Assembly: GCF_949628215.1 (NCBI RefSeq)
Contig: NC_134279.1
Coordinates: 53,556,266 to 53,620,265, forward strand
Direction: 5' to 3'
DNA from: Phalacrocorax aristotelis
Taxonomy: Eukaryota; Chordata; Aves; Suliformes; Phalacrocoracidae
Length of the DNA stretch: 64,000 nucleotides
The first letter of the stretch is position 1. The number at the start of each line of letters is the position of its first letter. Of the stretch, positions 1-13,210 are shown one piece after another. A program made the position numbers and the translations under genes. The notes beneath the pieces are model-generated. The model searched no databases and was not told the origin of the DNA. It saw only the letters and a program-made list of their open reading frames with translations.

Positions 1-3000
1 TTAGGAGCTTTAATGAGCTTCTAAAAATAAGCCATTTATGCAAGTTTGTGTAATTCCTTTTCATAAAATACAGAACCTGGATATATACAGATAATAGTAG
101 ACAAACCCCTGAAAATAAGAAAATAGGGATTTTGGTATGATGCACCAAGAGACAGGAAGCCAGTGACAGCTTTTGGGGTGAGGTGAAAAAGGAAGAACAG
201 CAGAAAAGGAAGGTGACCTTCCCTAGCAGCAGTGCTTTGGATAGACCGATAAAGGTGTAGTTCCCTACCAGGAGACCAACAAAAATAAGAAAGGTAACTG
301 GAAAGTGACAAAAATCTGAGGAATTTTTTTAAAGCTTAATATAACAGAAGGCCAATCTCTGCGCCAAGTGAATCCAAATTCTTCCAAAACCAAATTACCC
401 TCATGCTAATGGTTTTCTGAGTGCTGATGCTTGATGACAGAAGCTAGAAAGCTCTTCAGAGACTTCAGTGGATCTCCTTCTACCTCTCTGATACCAGTAA
501 AAGCACTTACAAAAAATAATTTTAAAAAGCATATAAATTTTTGGCAATGAGCATGTTTATTTATGGAGTTGCATTGCTTGCTGTTTAAAAATTTTGTATT
601 ATAGTCAGGTTATTAAAGTTGCCCAAACCCAAACTCCATTCAGTTCTCCTGGTATTCTGGTACCGTATCAGCTCACTGCTTGCTCCCATGCTTCTGTAAA
701 ACTGGTCAGACCTGATATTATATTAGTAATTCTTACTAAAATGTTTGATTCTGCCAGTACAGTACAGACTGTGCGGTGAGATCCAAGCCATCGGAGCCGT
801 CCAACTCTCTTAAAACTAAGCAGGAGAGAGAAGAAGATCACATGTGGGAAAAAAAATAATTCAAACTGAAATTTACACAAACTACTAATTTAGGGCTTGC
901 TTTTTGCTGAAAACAAACAGGTTTTGAGAAACTAGTTCTGAGACATAAATCTCAACTTGTGTCTGTTCAGAAAGCAGTCACTGCCCTGAACTTCTCTGCC
1001 CAAGTCCCTACACAAATGGGAGCCACTGGCTTCAGTGCAACACACAGAGCCTGTGCTCCCTCCGCTTATGAACGTGCCCCACTACGGAGCAGCTGCTGAT
1101 GAAAGAGAGAAGCGCCAGCTCTGGTGCTCTGGCATGGCAGGAGGACTTGGGGACTTTGATTTTCAACCATTTAGGTTCACCTCATTTCAAACCCTCTTCT
1201 TCCATGAACCAGTATCGTAAGGGCATTGATTTCCAGAAAAAACCTCTACCCATACACAAATTAGAGCAGGTTTGGGAAGCAGCCTTGAGCATAAATGGAC
1301 ATGATTAATTTTTAAAATAACTTATGTAAAAAGAGCTAACAAATGAAATATAAAGTTGACAATACTTCATGTTCACATTATCTATGGTATGTTAAGTAAG
1401 TAGTTAAAACTTACTTTCTTTGTACTTCAACTAATCCAACTTTATATTGCAGGTATATCAATGCAATGTATACTTCACAATGCATCCAATAACCTCCAAT
1501 AAAATATTTTAAAGGCTATTATGAAACACGAAGCACACGCAATCCAAATACATTAGTATAATTAAACTCCTTAATCTAGGAGAGAAGGTCTGCAGTTGCA
1601 GTGTTTCTCCTCTTTATTAAAGACAGACTGGAAGCATTCTTATCACCTTTGCATCCGTTTGCTACTTTTATTTTCCCAAGAAAAGGAACCATGGCCAGCA
1701 AAGGTAAGCTTTCCTCGGGGCTGCAGAGCCATCTAGTGTCAGAAGGGCAGGGTTCCCGCATACATCTTTTCTTTCCATTTAATTCCCCAAAGTTTCTCCA
1801 TTCCATACTTTAAAGATTTTATCACCGTTTCTCAGGATCCTTTTTGTTCTCTGCTTTACCTTAATTTTCTTCCCTTTCTTTTCAGTCTTTAGAAACCTTC
1901 AGGCATGAAAGGACTGTCTGACCACACTGACTGCCCCATACCAGTTCACAAATGACAGTAGGTCCAACTTTCAGTATTTGTTTCTTCCTTAGGCTAGAAA
2001 ACACAGGGATGAAGCTGAGCAAAGATGCTTTTATTTATTCAACCCTCTGCAAGATCTAAGGGGTGAATTATATCTAGGCTAGCCCTAGCAGATATTGTCT
2101 ATCTTGTCCGTAAAACCATCCAGAACACCCCCATTCCAAAGGTAGGAATTGCATAATCTCTCTGGCCAGCCTTTCCCCTGTGGTTACTCATTTTCACTTG
2201 GGCAGTTTGCTCTCAAGTCTAGCTTCAGTCTGTTTCTTGCAAATTTAGATGGCTTCTTTTTGTCCCACCTTGGAAAAAACAGGCATTTGACCACTGCTGT
2301 CTTTGTTGTAACATTTGCCTATTGGTGGATGTCCCTCCTCCACTGCTCTGTCTCTGTACAAAGCAAGTCTAAATGTTACAGCCCTTCCTGCCCAGTGGAG
2401 TTTGTGGGACCACCTTGTCATGCTTTCTGCTCTCCTCTGAGTTGTCTCCTTGTTTACACCCTACTCCAAAAGCCACAGCAGAGCTGGATGCTGCTTCAGC
2501 TAAGGATTTGCTAGTGCAGCATCGGGGGAGCACAAGGGCTGCCCTTGCCTTACAGATGATATAGCTAGTGCTGAACTTGGGTGGCCACCTCAGGTGGGGT
2601 AGAAAGAGCCTGAAGGGCTGCAGAAAAACCAGAATTCAGCAAGTAAGAAGATGTCTGAATGCAAGGTGCTCAGAAAAAACAGGACTACAGGGTCAAGTGG
2701 AAATATTATGGGCAGTTCCAGGTGGCTCATAAACATCGGTGCCCACCTGGGTCAGGAGTGATATATGTAACATGTATATGCATGTGCACATTTCCTACAT
2801 TCACAAATGCTAAATGTTTCAATTCAGTCTCTACGAGATAATGATTATTTCCTCTACAGATGGAATAAAACTGTGTCATTTGACAGACTAGCTGGAGAAC
2901 AGGTTAGCTAAATCTAGGTACAGTTTTATCTAATCATCAAAGTACTTGCTTTAGACAACAGAAAGGGTTTGTGTAGATATCTGTTCTGGGACTGTTCATC

Positions 3001-6000
3001 AACAAGCAAAAAAGAATTAGAAGTTTGGAGGTGGAAAGCTTCCCTATTTCAAAACTAGGTTTGACTGCATGACATTTGGTTACTGGTGATGTGTTTCCTT
3101 TGTATGTATGGTGGTATGTGTTATCCAATATGATCTGCAAAAGATATGCAACTCTATCCTAAACAAGACAGAACCTCAGAGGGATGCCTTTTATATGCAA
3201 CTCCAGCTAGAGCAGGTTTCAGAGGTCCAGTTTGGAAGTGATACAGAAATAAATTATATACACAAGCTGCCATCCAAGAACAGGGGCAAACATAAAAAGA
3301 GAGCTGAAAGGGTCCAGTGATAGGAGGGATATAGTTACCTGAATGTATGAATATCCATGTTAGATAAAGAGAGGCATTTATCACCCATGTCTCTGTTTAG
3401 GCATCTGGAAATAGCAAGTCCAACAGGATTTTTAAAGCAGTCTGGCAGAAGGTGGGTAACCTCAGATAACCACTGAGATGGTTTATTTTTAGGCTGGTTG
3501 CCTAAGAAACAAAATGTGTGTGACCACACTGCCTGTCTCCCAGTAATAACTTCTGAACCTGCTGGCCAGGTTTGACGGAAGGCTAGCAATCTCAAAGATA
3601 TGAAATTCCTGTATGTTCCATGAAAATCAGTCACTGGGTGGAGGAAAGAGACCCCAACGAGTATCTCCATAGAGAGGCAAGTCATTGAGTGAAGTCAGCT
3701 GTTCTTGGTATGATTTGGTCTACCAGCTGGGCAATAAGTAGGTACTGGGCAGAGAATAAATAAATAAATGAAAGCACATTGCAGACCCAGGCACAGCACA
3801 GGCTGCTGCCTTTTGGGGCTGTGTTGTGTCCAGCTGCTGGGCAGAAACTGGATATCCCAGGGGGTAATGGAGGAATATGAAACAGGTGGTGGTACTGGAA
3901 AGGGGAGCTCTTACTCATAGGAGTATGAACTACTGTTAGCGCTGCTGGTGAGTGGAAGATGCTCTACCCTCTGCATTGATGTAAATAAGATGTCTGCTTC
4001 CTCCTCTGCTGCTCTACCAAAAGGCATAATTTGTTTAAATAAAATATCTTAGATTTATCTTAGCTTTTGTTTGTGTTAGCTACCCAGCAATCAACAATTT
4101 TATTAATTGGAGATTACTGTTTTGGACAACAAAATTACTCATTTGCCTCATCTTAAAATAAAAGCTGCTTGTAAAAACCTTTGGCTCACAATAGCTTTTA
4201 GGACATTTTAGTACCATGGGATGGATGCGGTTTCAGACAGACAACTGCCTCGCAGACAGAATACGTTAGCAGAACACAAAAAGAAGAAAAATAAGGTGGT
4301 GTTTTGCACATCCATACACTGGAGGCCTCCCTCCCTCAGCACATCGAGGGGCAAGGGCTGCCTGGCTGCTGCTGGTCACTCCTCAGGAGAAAGAAGGTAT
4401 CACAGAGGTGCTGATGACCTTATTAATATAAGCGTCTGTCAGTCATTGCCTGACAGCATCCACCGGTACATGAAAGTATCTGTTTACTCCAGGCCTTTCA
4501 TTACAGGCTGTAGATTTACAGGGTTATTGGGACGTAGTCTCTGCCTTGGGACAGAAGTCTGCCTTACAGCTTTTTTTTTTTGTGGATTCCTGACATTTCC
4601 AGCTACAGTGATGGAGAGGAGGTGTTGCTATATCCTCCCTTCTTCATCTAAGCTTAAGCTGTTACTGAAGAAAGATCAGAAAGTAAAGTTTAAGACCAGA
4701 AAATGACATTAAACCAGAGGCTATTATCTGTACATGCCTAATGAAGAGCTGCTTGCAATTCCTAGACAAAAAGTGTATGGATTATTACAAGAATACAAGA
4801 AAAACCAATGTGTTTTCCCTTGTATTCTTTCCTATCCTTGCTGCTGTGGCATACCTGTAATTTAGCAATGTAAAATCTACATTTCTGCTCACTGTATATA
4901 CCATACACACATTGAAACCCCTTGAACCTTCTTTGGGGGTGAGTTCTTTGCATTTATAATGTGACTGTGTAATGCCAGATATGTCACCTGAGCTCTCCCA
5001 ATCTTCAAAAAAGATGACAGCATGTACTGCTCCATCTCCCTAGGCACACCTGCTGGGCAAGCCAGTGGCAGGGAGACCTCTGCACCCAGCAGCACCATCA
5101 GCTCCTGGCTTGCTGGTATCCCCCCATGCTGGTGAAGCTGGAAGCCTTTGTGCTATCCAAAGTGGAAGAGGTATTTGGATCAGTATATGAAATGTCTGCA
5201 ACGGTCTGACAGTGTGGGTTATGTTCATTGTACACTTTGGCCAGCATGGGTGGTGCAGGAACCTGTGGCACAGCAGGCACTTTGGTGGATTCATTGCTGG
5301 CCAGTCCCAAATCCTTCTCTACCTCCCACCTTACTAAAGCTCAGCCCTGAGCTCTTGATGGCAGTGGCAGTGGCTTTCCCACACTGTTGGAATGTGCAGC
5401 CACTAATTAAAGACCAGTCCTTGATGAACCTTTCTAGTGTGGTCTCAGTTAGACCCTGTGGTCTCGTGGTTTCCCTGCTCTCAGCAGCCTGTGTTTCATC
5501 TCCCCTTCAGCAAGCTTCTTAGGCAAGTCACAGTTCTGGTATAGCCCTCTCTTAATTGATATTTCTTGTATGGCACCATGTTAGAGGCTTCACTGGAATC
5601 AAAGCAGAGCAAATCTGCTGGGAAAATCAGCTGTCTTATCAAAGGAAGATATCGGGTTAGTGTGGCATTACCTGCTTTTCAGTAATCCTACACTGTTTTT
5701 TCCCGTTTGTAGCTTACTTTCATGTCTTGAATTACAGTTTCCTCCCTACCAGGTGACAGCTCTTGGGAGGCAAGAGCCCTGTACTCAGACCAGGCCAGCA
5801 CCAGCCATCATCCCTCCTGTAAAGAATAGGGTCCTTGAGCTGGAACAAACTGTGAGTGGTCCTTGGTAATTACTAGCACCTTTGGTCATAAACAGGAATT
5901 AATTAATTATGAAAAATCTACACCAGTATCATAGCCTGATATGCCAGTGATGTTTTTCTGTAAAATAGAGGCAGGTAGCACTAAGGAGTCTTACAGCCAC

Positions 6001-9000
6001 TGTTGGCTGGATGAACCCCTCAATTTCTGTGCCAGAAAGAAGTGTGTGTAAACATTTTTCTTTCCAGCAACCGTGGTTAGATGAAGAGATGAATGAAATT
6101 TCTTTTATTCAGAAATAACTAGTGAAGATATCAGTCAAAACATGAGCAGTATCTGGAACAAGTCATTGAGATGACAGCGGTGATATAACCACCATTCACA
6201 CTATCTGGTACCAAACTCCTACTTCTGCAAAGCGGTGGGGTGTGTTTGACCTGTCTGCTGTTACTACCAGGCACTGAGTCCTGTGTCACTGCAGTGGTGA
6301 CAGAGTTTCCTGGGAATTACATTCGGTTTGCAAGCAAAATCTGCTCAGTCCATCTGAGATCCTCACAGACCCACCAGCTGCAGTGAGTCAGCTCTTCCCC
6401 TTTCCTCACCAAGGCACAATTTTCATTCCCAGTATCATGCATCCTTGTGCAGAGATGTGAGCTGCTGTAGCCAGGACGGCAATCTGTTCCTCTGGATGTG
6501 TCCCCGAGGTAGGAGATTGTTCTGCTTTCTCTGCACCTGAAGGTTGGGTCATAGCCACGTGACACGAGGAAGTCTGGTTAGGTCATATGAGATGTTCAAA
6601 TGTTGTTTGGCTGATGGGCAAGGAAACAATGACTGAACTATGCAGGCTACAGTCTTGTTCTCCATGGGGTATGGGGTAGGTAGCAGGAGAGAGGATATGG
6701 TAGCAGACCACTGCTCATTTTTAGTAAAAAGCCCAGCACATTGGAAACGATGTCTTTTGTCTTTCAAACAATGTCAACAGCTAATACCAGAGAATTACTG
6801 CAATGCTGCAGCCCCATGCAGCAGGTGCTTGCTTCTCCCAGTACACTGGGAGTGAAGTGATTGTTTCTGAATAAGCACATGTAACCAGAGCCCTGAGTCT
6901 CTCTGAATTAATAAAGGATTATTGGCAGCAAGTTTCACTGCCATTCTTCTGGAGGTTTTCAGCTGCCATTCTGCAGCAAGATGATAAACAGAAGCCCTGG
7001 GAGTCTCTCACAACTTTCCCACACACTGTAACATATTTTGGAGATTTAAAATAACACAATAGAGCCCAGTGGAACAGAGTAGCACCGCAGCATTGCCAAA
7101 ACTGGGGAACTGGTGTGAGGGACTGCCGCTGTTTCTCCTACATTGCAAGCTTAAAGGCTTGGTGAGTTTTGCATTGCACTTCAGCATTTATAAGTGAACA
7201 AACAGTTTTCAAGAATATAAGGAAACCAGTAAATATAGCAGACTAGAAGCTCTGATTTTGAAACGTTTGGGTCAGCAATCAGGTGATTGTTATATACAGC
7301 AGAGTAACAAGGGAGAGATGAGACTTCCCTGACTTTAGGTGCCTCTGAGGGACTTTTACATTCCAGCTTGGCAGCTAAGCACCCTTTAGAGTCAGCAGAG
7401 TCAATAAAATTCAGAAAGCAATTACTCTTGCCTAAAGTAGTTGGCTAGATTTGGCCAGATGGATTACAAGATCTCAGCTGTTGAGATCTCCTCAGGCAGG
7501 ATGGGCAGCCAGACACCAAGTTCAGGTGCAGGCACCTACCACTGTGGTTGATGTCTAATGTTAGGCAAGAAGAACGTCATCCAGATATCTGGTCCCTCTC
7601 AAGGTTATCAGGTGCAGCAGTTACAGCAATAATAAAGAAGATGCTATTAGTGACAACCAATACAGTGCCAAAGCAAAAGCTTTTCAGAAGGAGACAATTT
7701 CTTCACTGCTTACTGACAGGAATAGGAATTGGAGAGCCTGAGAACAACAACAAAACTCCCAGAGGGCTTAATCAGAGGAAACGAAAGGACTTGCCTAAAC
7801 ATCAGAACTCAATTATTTATAAACCACTGAGAAAATGTGTCCCTCTGGCAGCACTCATGGCATGCCTTCACTTCAGAGATAGTGACCAGTGACTGACAAG
7901 TTATCAGCATCTCCCCAAAGCAAAGCCCACCCTGAATTATAGTACCACCCTGATTAGGCCCTTTGTGGGCTGGGGCCGTATTCCCCAGCTCCCTGGGCTT
8001 CTGCCAGTCTGCCTCTGTGGGAGGAGGAGAGCAGGAGCAGGGAAAGGAAGGGGAAGGCATCAGGTGCTTGGGTGGCAGCACCTGCATCCTTGGAGCAGGA
8101 ACATGAGTCTGGGAGTGGGATGTAGAAATGCTGCCCCCTAACCACCCCCAAGCCTGGGGAGGTCTCCCAGCATTAGGTGCTTCCCAAATCACCTCAGTGG
8201 CTGCTCTGAGCAGATCCCAGGAGCAGTTGCACTGATGTGCAGAATCCTCGTGAACAGAAAAGAGCAATTGGGCTTTTCTCTTTGCTCTCCCTTTCTCAAG
8301 AATTCCTTCCTTTTTCTTTCTCCCTCTGTTGATGGTAGGCTCTGCACAAGACTTGAAGTAAAGATGCTCCATCGTCACAGGCTAAGGATGAAGCTGCTTC
8401 TTCATACAATAACTGCATTCTTTTCTTAGGTATTTGTCACTTGCGCCCTGCTATAAAGAAAAAAATAGCATATTTATATGTGAACTGAATTAACCAAGGA
8501 CTACAAGTTACACATATATGTGTGCATGCATGTGTTTGTGCATGTTCTGAATTTGGAAATATTCTTCCTCCATTTCCTCTCCTGAATTTTTTGTGTGCTA
8601 GCAGTGAATATTTTAAACATTAAAGAAGACTGTCCATGGCCATGAAATGACAGTATAATCACTACTGGCCTGCACAGAATGCAGATATTTACATGCATCA
8701 CTTCTTTTCCTATAGGACATACATTAAGAAGTATACCTAAAGCAATATTCAGTTCTGGCCGAATTTTGTTTTAGGAAACAAGTAGAATCAGACAGACAGC
8801 ATTAGCATATTTAGGTCATTGTGTTTAAAAAAATCAAGAGATTTAGTTGAGGAAAATCACCCATATTATGAGTAGCACTGCATGACTGTAACATGGACAA
8901 ACCTAAGCAATTTTTTTATGAACACTGCCTCATAGGTTACTAATGTCAGATGAATAAATAACATTATCCTGTGCTCCTGAAGCCTCGTTTCTCAGCAAGG

Positions 9001-12000
9001 AGCCTCCCCAAGCGAAATGATAAAGAGAACAGTTCAAAGATTTACATAGGTCAGGATGTAAATCTCGGGGGAAGTAACAGATTTCTCCAAGCAAAGAAAC
9101 AGGAAAGGGAAAAGCAACAGCTTTCCTTCTTCCAAGGGAGGAAAACAGATAAAGGATCCTGGTGGCTTCTGCCAAGTCCTCGTGCCTGCTGTGCTGCAGT
9201 CAGTCCTGCCTTTCATAGGCTGCAGAGGAGTGGCCATTCATTATTAGCAGAGGATTAACTACTTTTCCCATTTTTTTTCCTTCTGAAATTATAAAAACTG
9301 CCTTGTGGGAGAAGCTAACACTTTGGTTTGCTGTATCATGCCAATAATGATCAACCAAGAGCTCTAAAAAGCACAGTTGTCATACATTTTGTTTGATTGA
9401 GCCTTGTCTCCCACCCCCTGATAATTATCAGCCTCTGTAGCGTGATAGTAGAAGTTAGCATGCTAGAGACAGTGAGCATCGCCTACCCGATGGGAGCTGT
9501 GGGTCATGGCAGCCTGATCTCCCCAGAAGCCCCTGAGGCCAGCGGGCAAGAAGTGGTGTGGCACTGACAAAGTGAGATGTCAAAATTGATGCATTTTCTG
9601 ATAAACTCTTCCATCTTGATGTCTGGGTACTTTCCCACACAAGACACTTCAGTGGAAAGTTGATTCATATCTGTTTACAGCCAAACTCATCCCTGTAAGG
9701 TAGATGTACATTAAAAGCAAAAAAAAGCTTTGGTGGGGAGGGTTTCTATTGCAATAGCAAAATGTTGACCCTTCGTTACTGTAGCGGCTCTGAAATCTTC
9801 TGCTGGTGAAATGTTCTGCAGTGGGTGGAGAAAGGAGGCCTTATCCCCCCTTGGAGCATCAATGTTTTTTGTGATCTCAGGCTGCCAAAACCCTTTTTAT
9901 CCATTTTATAGCCCCAGAGAGGTTTGGGGCTACAGCCAAAGAAAGACTGAAGTGCTTGAAGCAAAACTTGGTCGGATTTTAATTGCCAGAAAGAAAGTTA
10001 ATTCCCAAACTTTGCTCCCCAATCTGCATTTGGGTTGCACTTCTAAGGTACCTCACCTTCCTCCTACACAAAAAGGGAGGGTAGGTGCCAAGGTGTAGGC
10101 TTTGCATTTCCACTCTATAGGTCAGCAGTCTATACACTAGATGATATAATTCAGACCCTGGAGCTGGCACAGAGCAATGTTTAACCTGCTGGGAAATATC
10201 TGCTGCTTCATTTCTGGAGGAGGCTTGGCTGGTGGCTGTGCAGTGCTCCTGCTGCCCTCTCTGCCCTGAAGATAGACCATAGCCATTCCTCTGCTCTCGG
10301 CCAAAGTCATTGCAGAGCCTGAACTCTGACTCCCAGCTCACTCTCTTCTGTTTGCTTTCAATGCCACGTGTGTCCCAATCCCTCTTCATACTTGTGAAGC
10401 CTGTGCATTCTGTGTGTGTCTTTGTGGCAAACACAATGTGGGGCAGCCCTCCTCACCTAATAGCCAGGCGATGCACAAGTCCTCAGCTCCCCAAAGCACA
10501 ATGAGGAGTTTCTCAGGTGGTTTCCAGTGTTTTATTGCAAGTTCATGAGAACTGTCCCAGGAGCGTACTAATGCCCTTGCATGTTTCAGAGGCTGCAGGC
10601 AGGGGGATTTTGCAGAACCTCTTCGCATACAAGATCTTACCACAGAGAGGCAGCCTCTGCCAGTAAGACAGAAAGAGAAAAAAAAAAAACCAGTGAACAG
10701 GAGCTTTGTAGGAAGCATCAGTACACGGAAAAATAGGGACAGTACAGTCGGGATGTCAGGCTGTGCCTGACCCCCTCCCAGAGCACCCCTACACTTCGTA
10801 CTGTAGATGGAGGCAGCACTTCAGCAAGGTGTTTTACACACAGGAACAAAGTGAACATTTCCTGACCTGTGAAGGCAAAAAGTTTTGTCTGGTGTGAAAT
10901 GACAGCGGTGTCTGTGCAGCAGCTGGTTCTTAGGACTGGGGCAGCAGTGGTACCTATCCTGATGGTTTCTGTGCCCTTGCTGAAAACCATGGGGGATTCC
11001 TGAGTCCACTTTCTGCAAACAAGGGACCTTGCCAGGGGAGATCACTCTACTCTAGCATGGTGCACGGTCTAAAGAGGGCATGACCAATAATTTACAGCAG
11101 GTAGGGATTTACTAAAACCATGAAAACCATATATAAATTTTGCCCCTTATGTTAAAAGGCCAAGTGGTGGACTTTCTGAGATTTTTCTAACTGAATATAT
11201 GGACCTTTGTTCCTTTATTTTCTTCACTGGGAACCCTGTGATGTCAACATTCCTGAGGACAAAAGTCCTTAGCTTTCCACCTGCAAGTCAAGGATGTTTT
11301 TCTATTAAAATCCTAATTGTATCAATGAGGTTTATTCATTGTTCCAAAGCTAGTAGTAACAATTAGCATGCTGATGTTCACTGATTAAGAAAAGGGGAAA
11401 AAATTCTAAGGTAAATAAATCAACTTAAAAATTATCCCTTTCTGCAAACAACAGCTGCACAGGAAAAGGAAGACTGTTAGCCATCTTTCACTGATATACT
11501 AGGCTGATCCAGTAGATGCGTTTCAAGTACTCTGCGGCTGCAAGTTAATATATCCTACACTCCACAGGAAAGAACCATGCAGGAAGACAAAAAAAAGGCA
11601 GAACAATTGTGTGAACCGAATGCCCCATCTTATTCTGAAAACATCTGGGCCTCTGAACATTTCATTCATTGATTTGGTTTATTTGGTGCCCAAGCATTAG
11701 CAGCCTGTCTCGGTTAATAATAGAAAAAGCAAATGTTGATGTAGAGGTCTTTTGCCTTTTATTTGGAAGGACACGGACTCAGAAAACAGGAACTGCTCAG
11801 TGGCTGAGGCTATACGAACTATAACAGGATTCAGTATTGAGGAGGATGGCTGGGATGTGCAATGCTGGGATTATGGAGGGGATGACGAATGCCAGCAGTT
11901 TCGGAAATACGCGTTTATTGGGAGCCTCAGTTCAGCACGAAGTACAGGAGTGCTGGAGGAAAAGACTTCAGGGATGAAAGAAATAAATGGAGGATGAAAT

Positions 12001-13172
12001 GCAGGCTCAAAAAGTCAGGGGTGATTTTGACGGAAAGCTTCCAAAAAGCCCGGATTTTACCACAGTTTCTGACAACTTCTGCCAAGCTCAGCCGTGGGAC
12101 TCTGGTTTGGTGCTGATGAGTGTCCTGTGAAGGGTTAAGTGGCAAAAGAGCAACTGCTTCATTTTACGCAGATAACACAACAAAGCCTGGAAATGCAAAT
12201 GCATTCAGAAAAAGCCTTTGAAATTTTTTTTTTCTTCAAAGTTGTTACCTTCTAGAGGTTTAAGAAATGTCCTCACTGTTTATTATCAAGTGTTTGTTAC
12301 TGCGGACGTCAGGAACGGCTGACAAGTTTACATAAAAAATTCCGGATCTTAACATTTTCCCAGTTGTTACTTTTCCTTTCCTACTGCTTCATCTTTTCAG
12401 AAGAAAGAGATTAAAGTGATGCATTTTGTTGCACTTTTTCCTGTGGTGAATTAACCCTTGGCCAACAATGACAAGGAAGACAGCGCAGCTATATAGAAAT
12501 TAACTTGACAGCCCATAAACACGAGAGCGTGTTGTTCACTGGATTTCATTTTAATAGGCATTAACAAGGCTTTTGGGTTAAGTAAGCAAACGGAACTAGC
12601 CCTGAAACGTTTCATTTCATAGGCCTTTTCACAGGGATTAGCTATCACTCTGAAAGGCCTGTGAGGCTTCATCTGGCTTTTTAATTCAAATTGTACTGAA
12701 TCCATCGCAATTCCCTTTTGCTCCTAAAATGCTATGAACGAGTAAACAATATCCATTTTAGATCCTTATATTTCTTGGTGTGTGTCAGATCTTTAATGAG
12801 AAATCTGAGGTTAGAATGATGCAAATCTGCACTGCTCCTCCAAGGGTAGAGCCCACCTATTCCCAGACCTTAAGTTAGTGGGAATCTTTATCTACAGTGA
12901 TGATTTTGCCTTAAAAAATGTTAAAGGTACATAAACAAGCTTAAGGAACAGCTAAGCCTCTTTCACCTCCTCTCAAATTTTAGGCACAGTTTGTGAACTC
13001 GAATTGGCTAACAGCTGTCTGTGTTGGGGCACCAAGTTTGTGTCGCTCTGCAAGTTAATCAAAATTGAAGTGGCATCTCACTACAGACCTCGATGCTATT
13101 ATTCTGGTCACCCTCCTTCTCAACTATCTTCCCCTCCCAGAAGTAATACAGCTATTAACCACCGGGTAAGAA

Positions 13173-13210
13173 CATACTGTGCATACTGTGCATACTGAGC
13201 ATACTGTGCA
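13173..13210 (+). repeat. Short tandem repeat of a 9-bp unit (CATACTGTG)
   Basis: There are four head-to-tail copies of CATACTGTG. The third has GAG for GTG, and a partial CA follows. Array length is probably variable between individuals. Confidence 0.9.

Noticed and set aside
4221..4706. 161-codon open frame, plus strand
   Set aside because: No domain or signal recognised. The K-rich ends come from A-rich DNA. Intergenic chance frame.
7809..8378. 189-codon open frame, minus strand
   Set aside because: No recognisable domain, low-complexity Pro/Ser-rich stretches from G/C-rich DNA, no splice or promoter context. It is probably chance.
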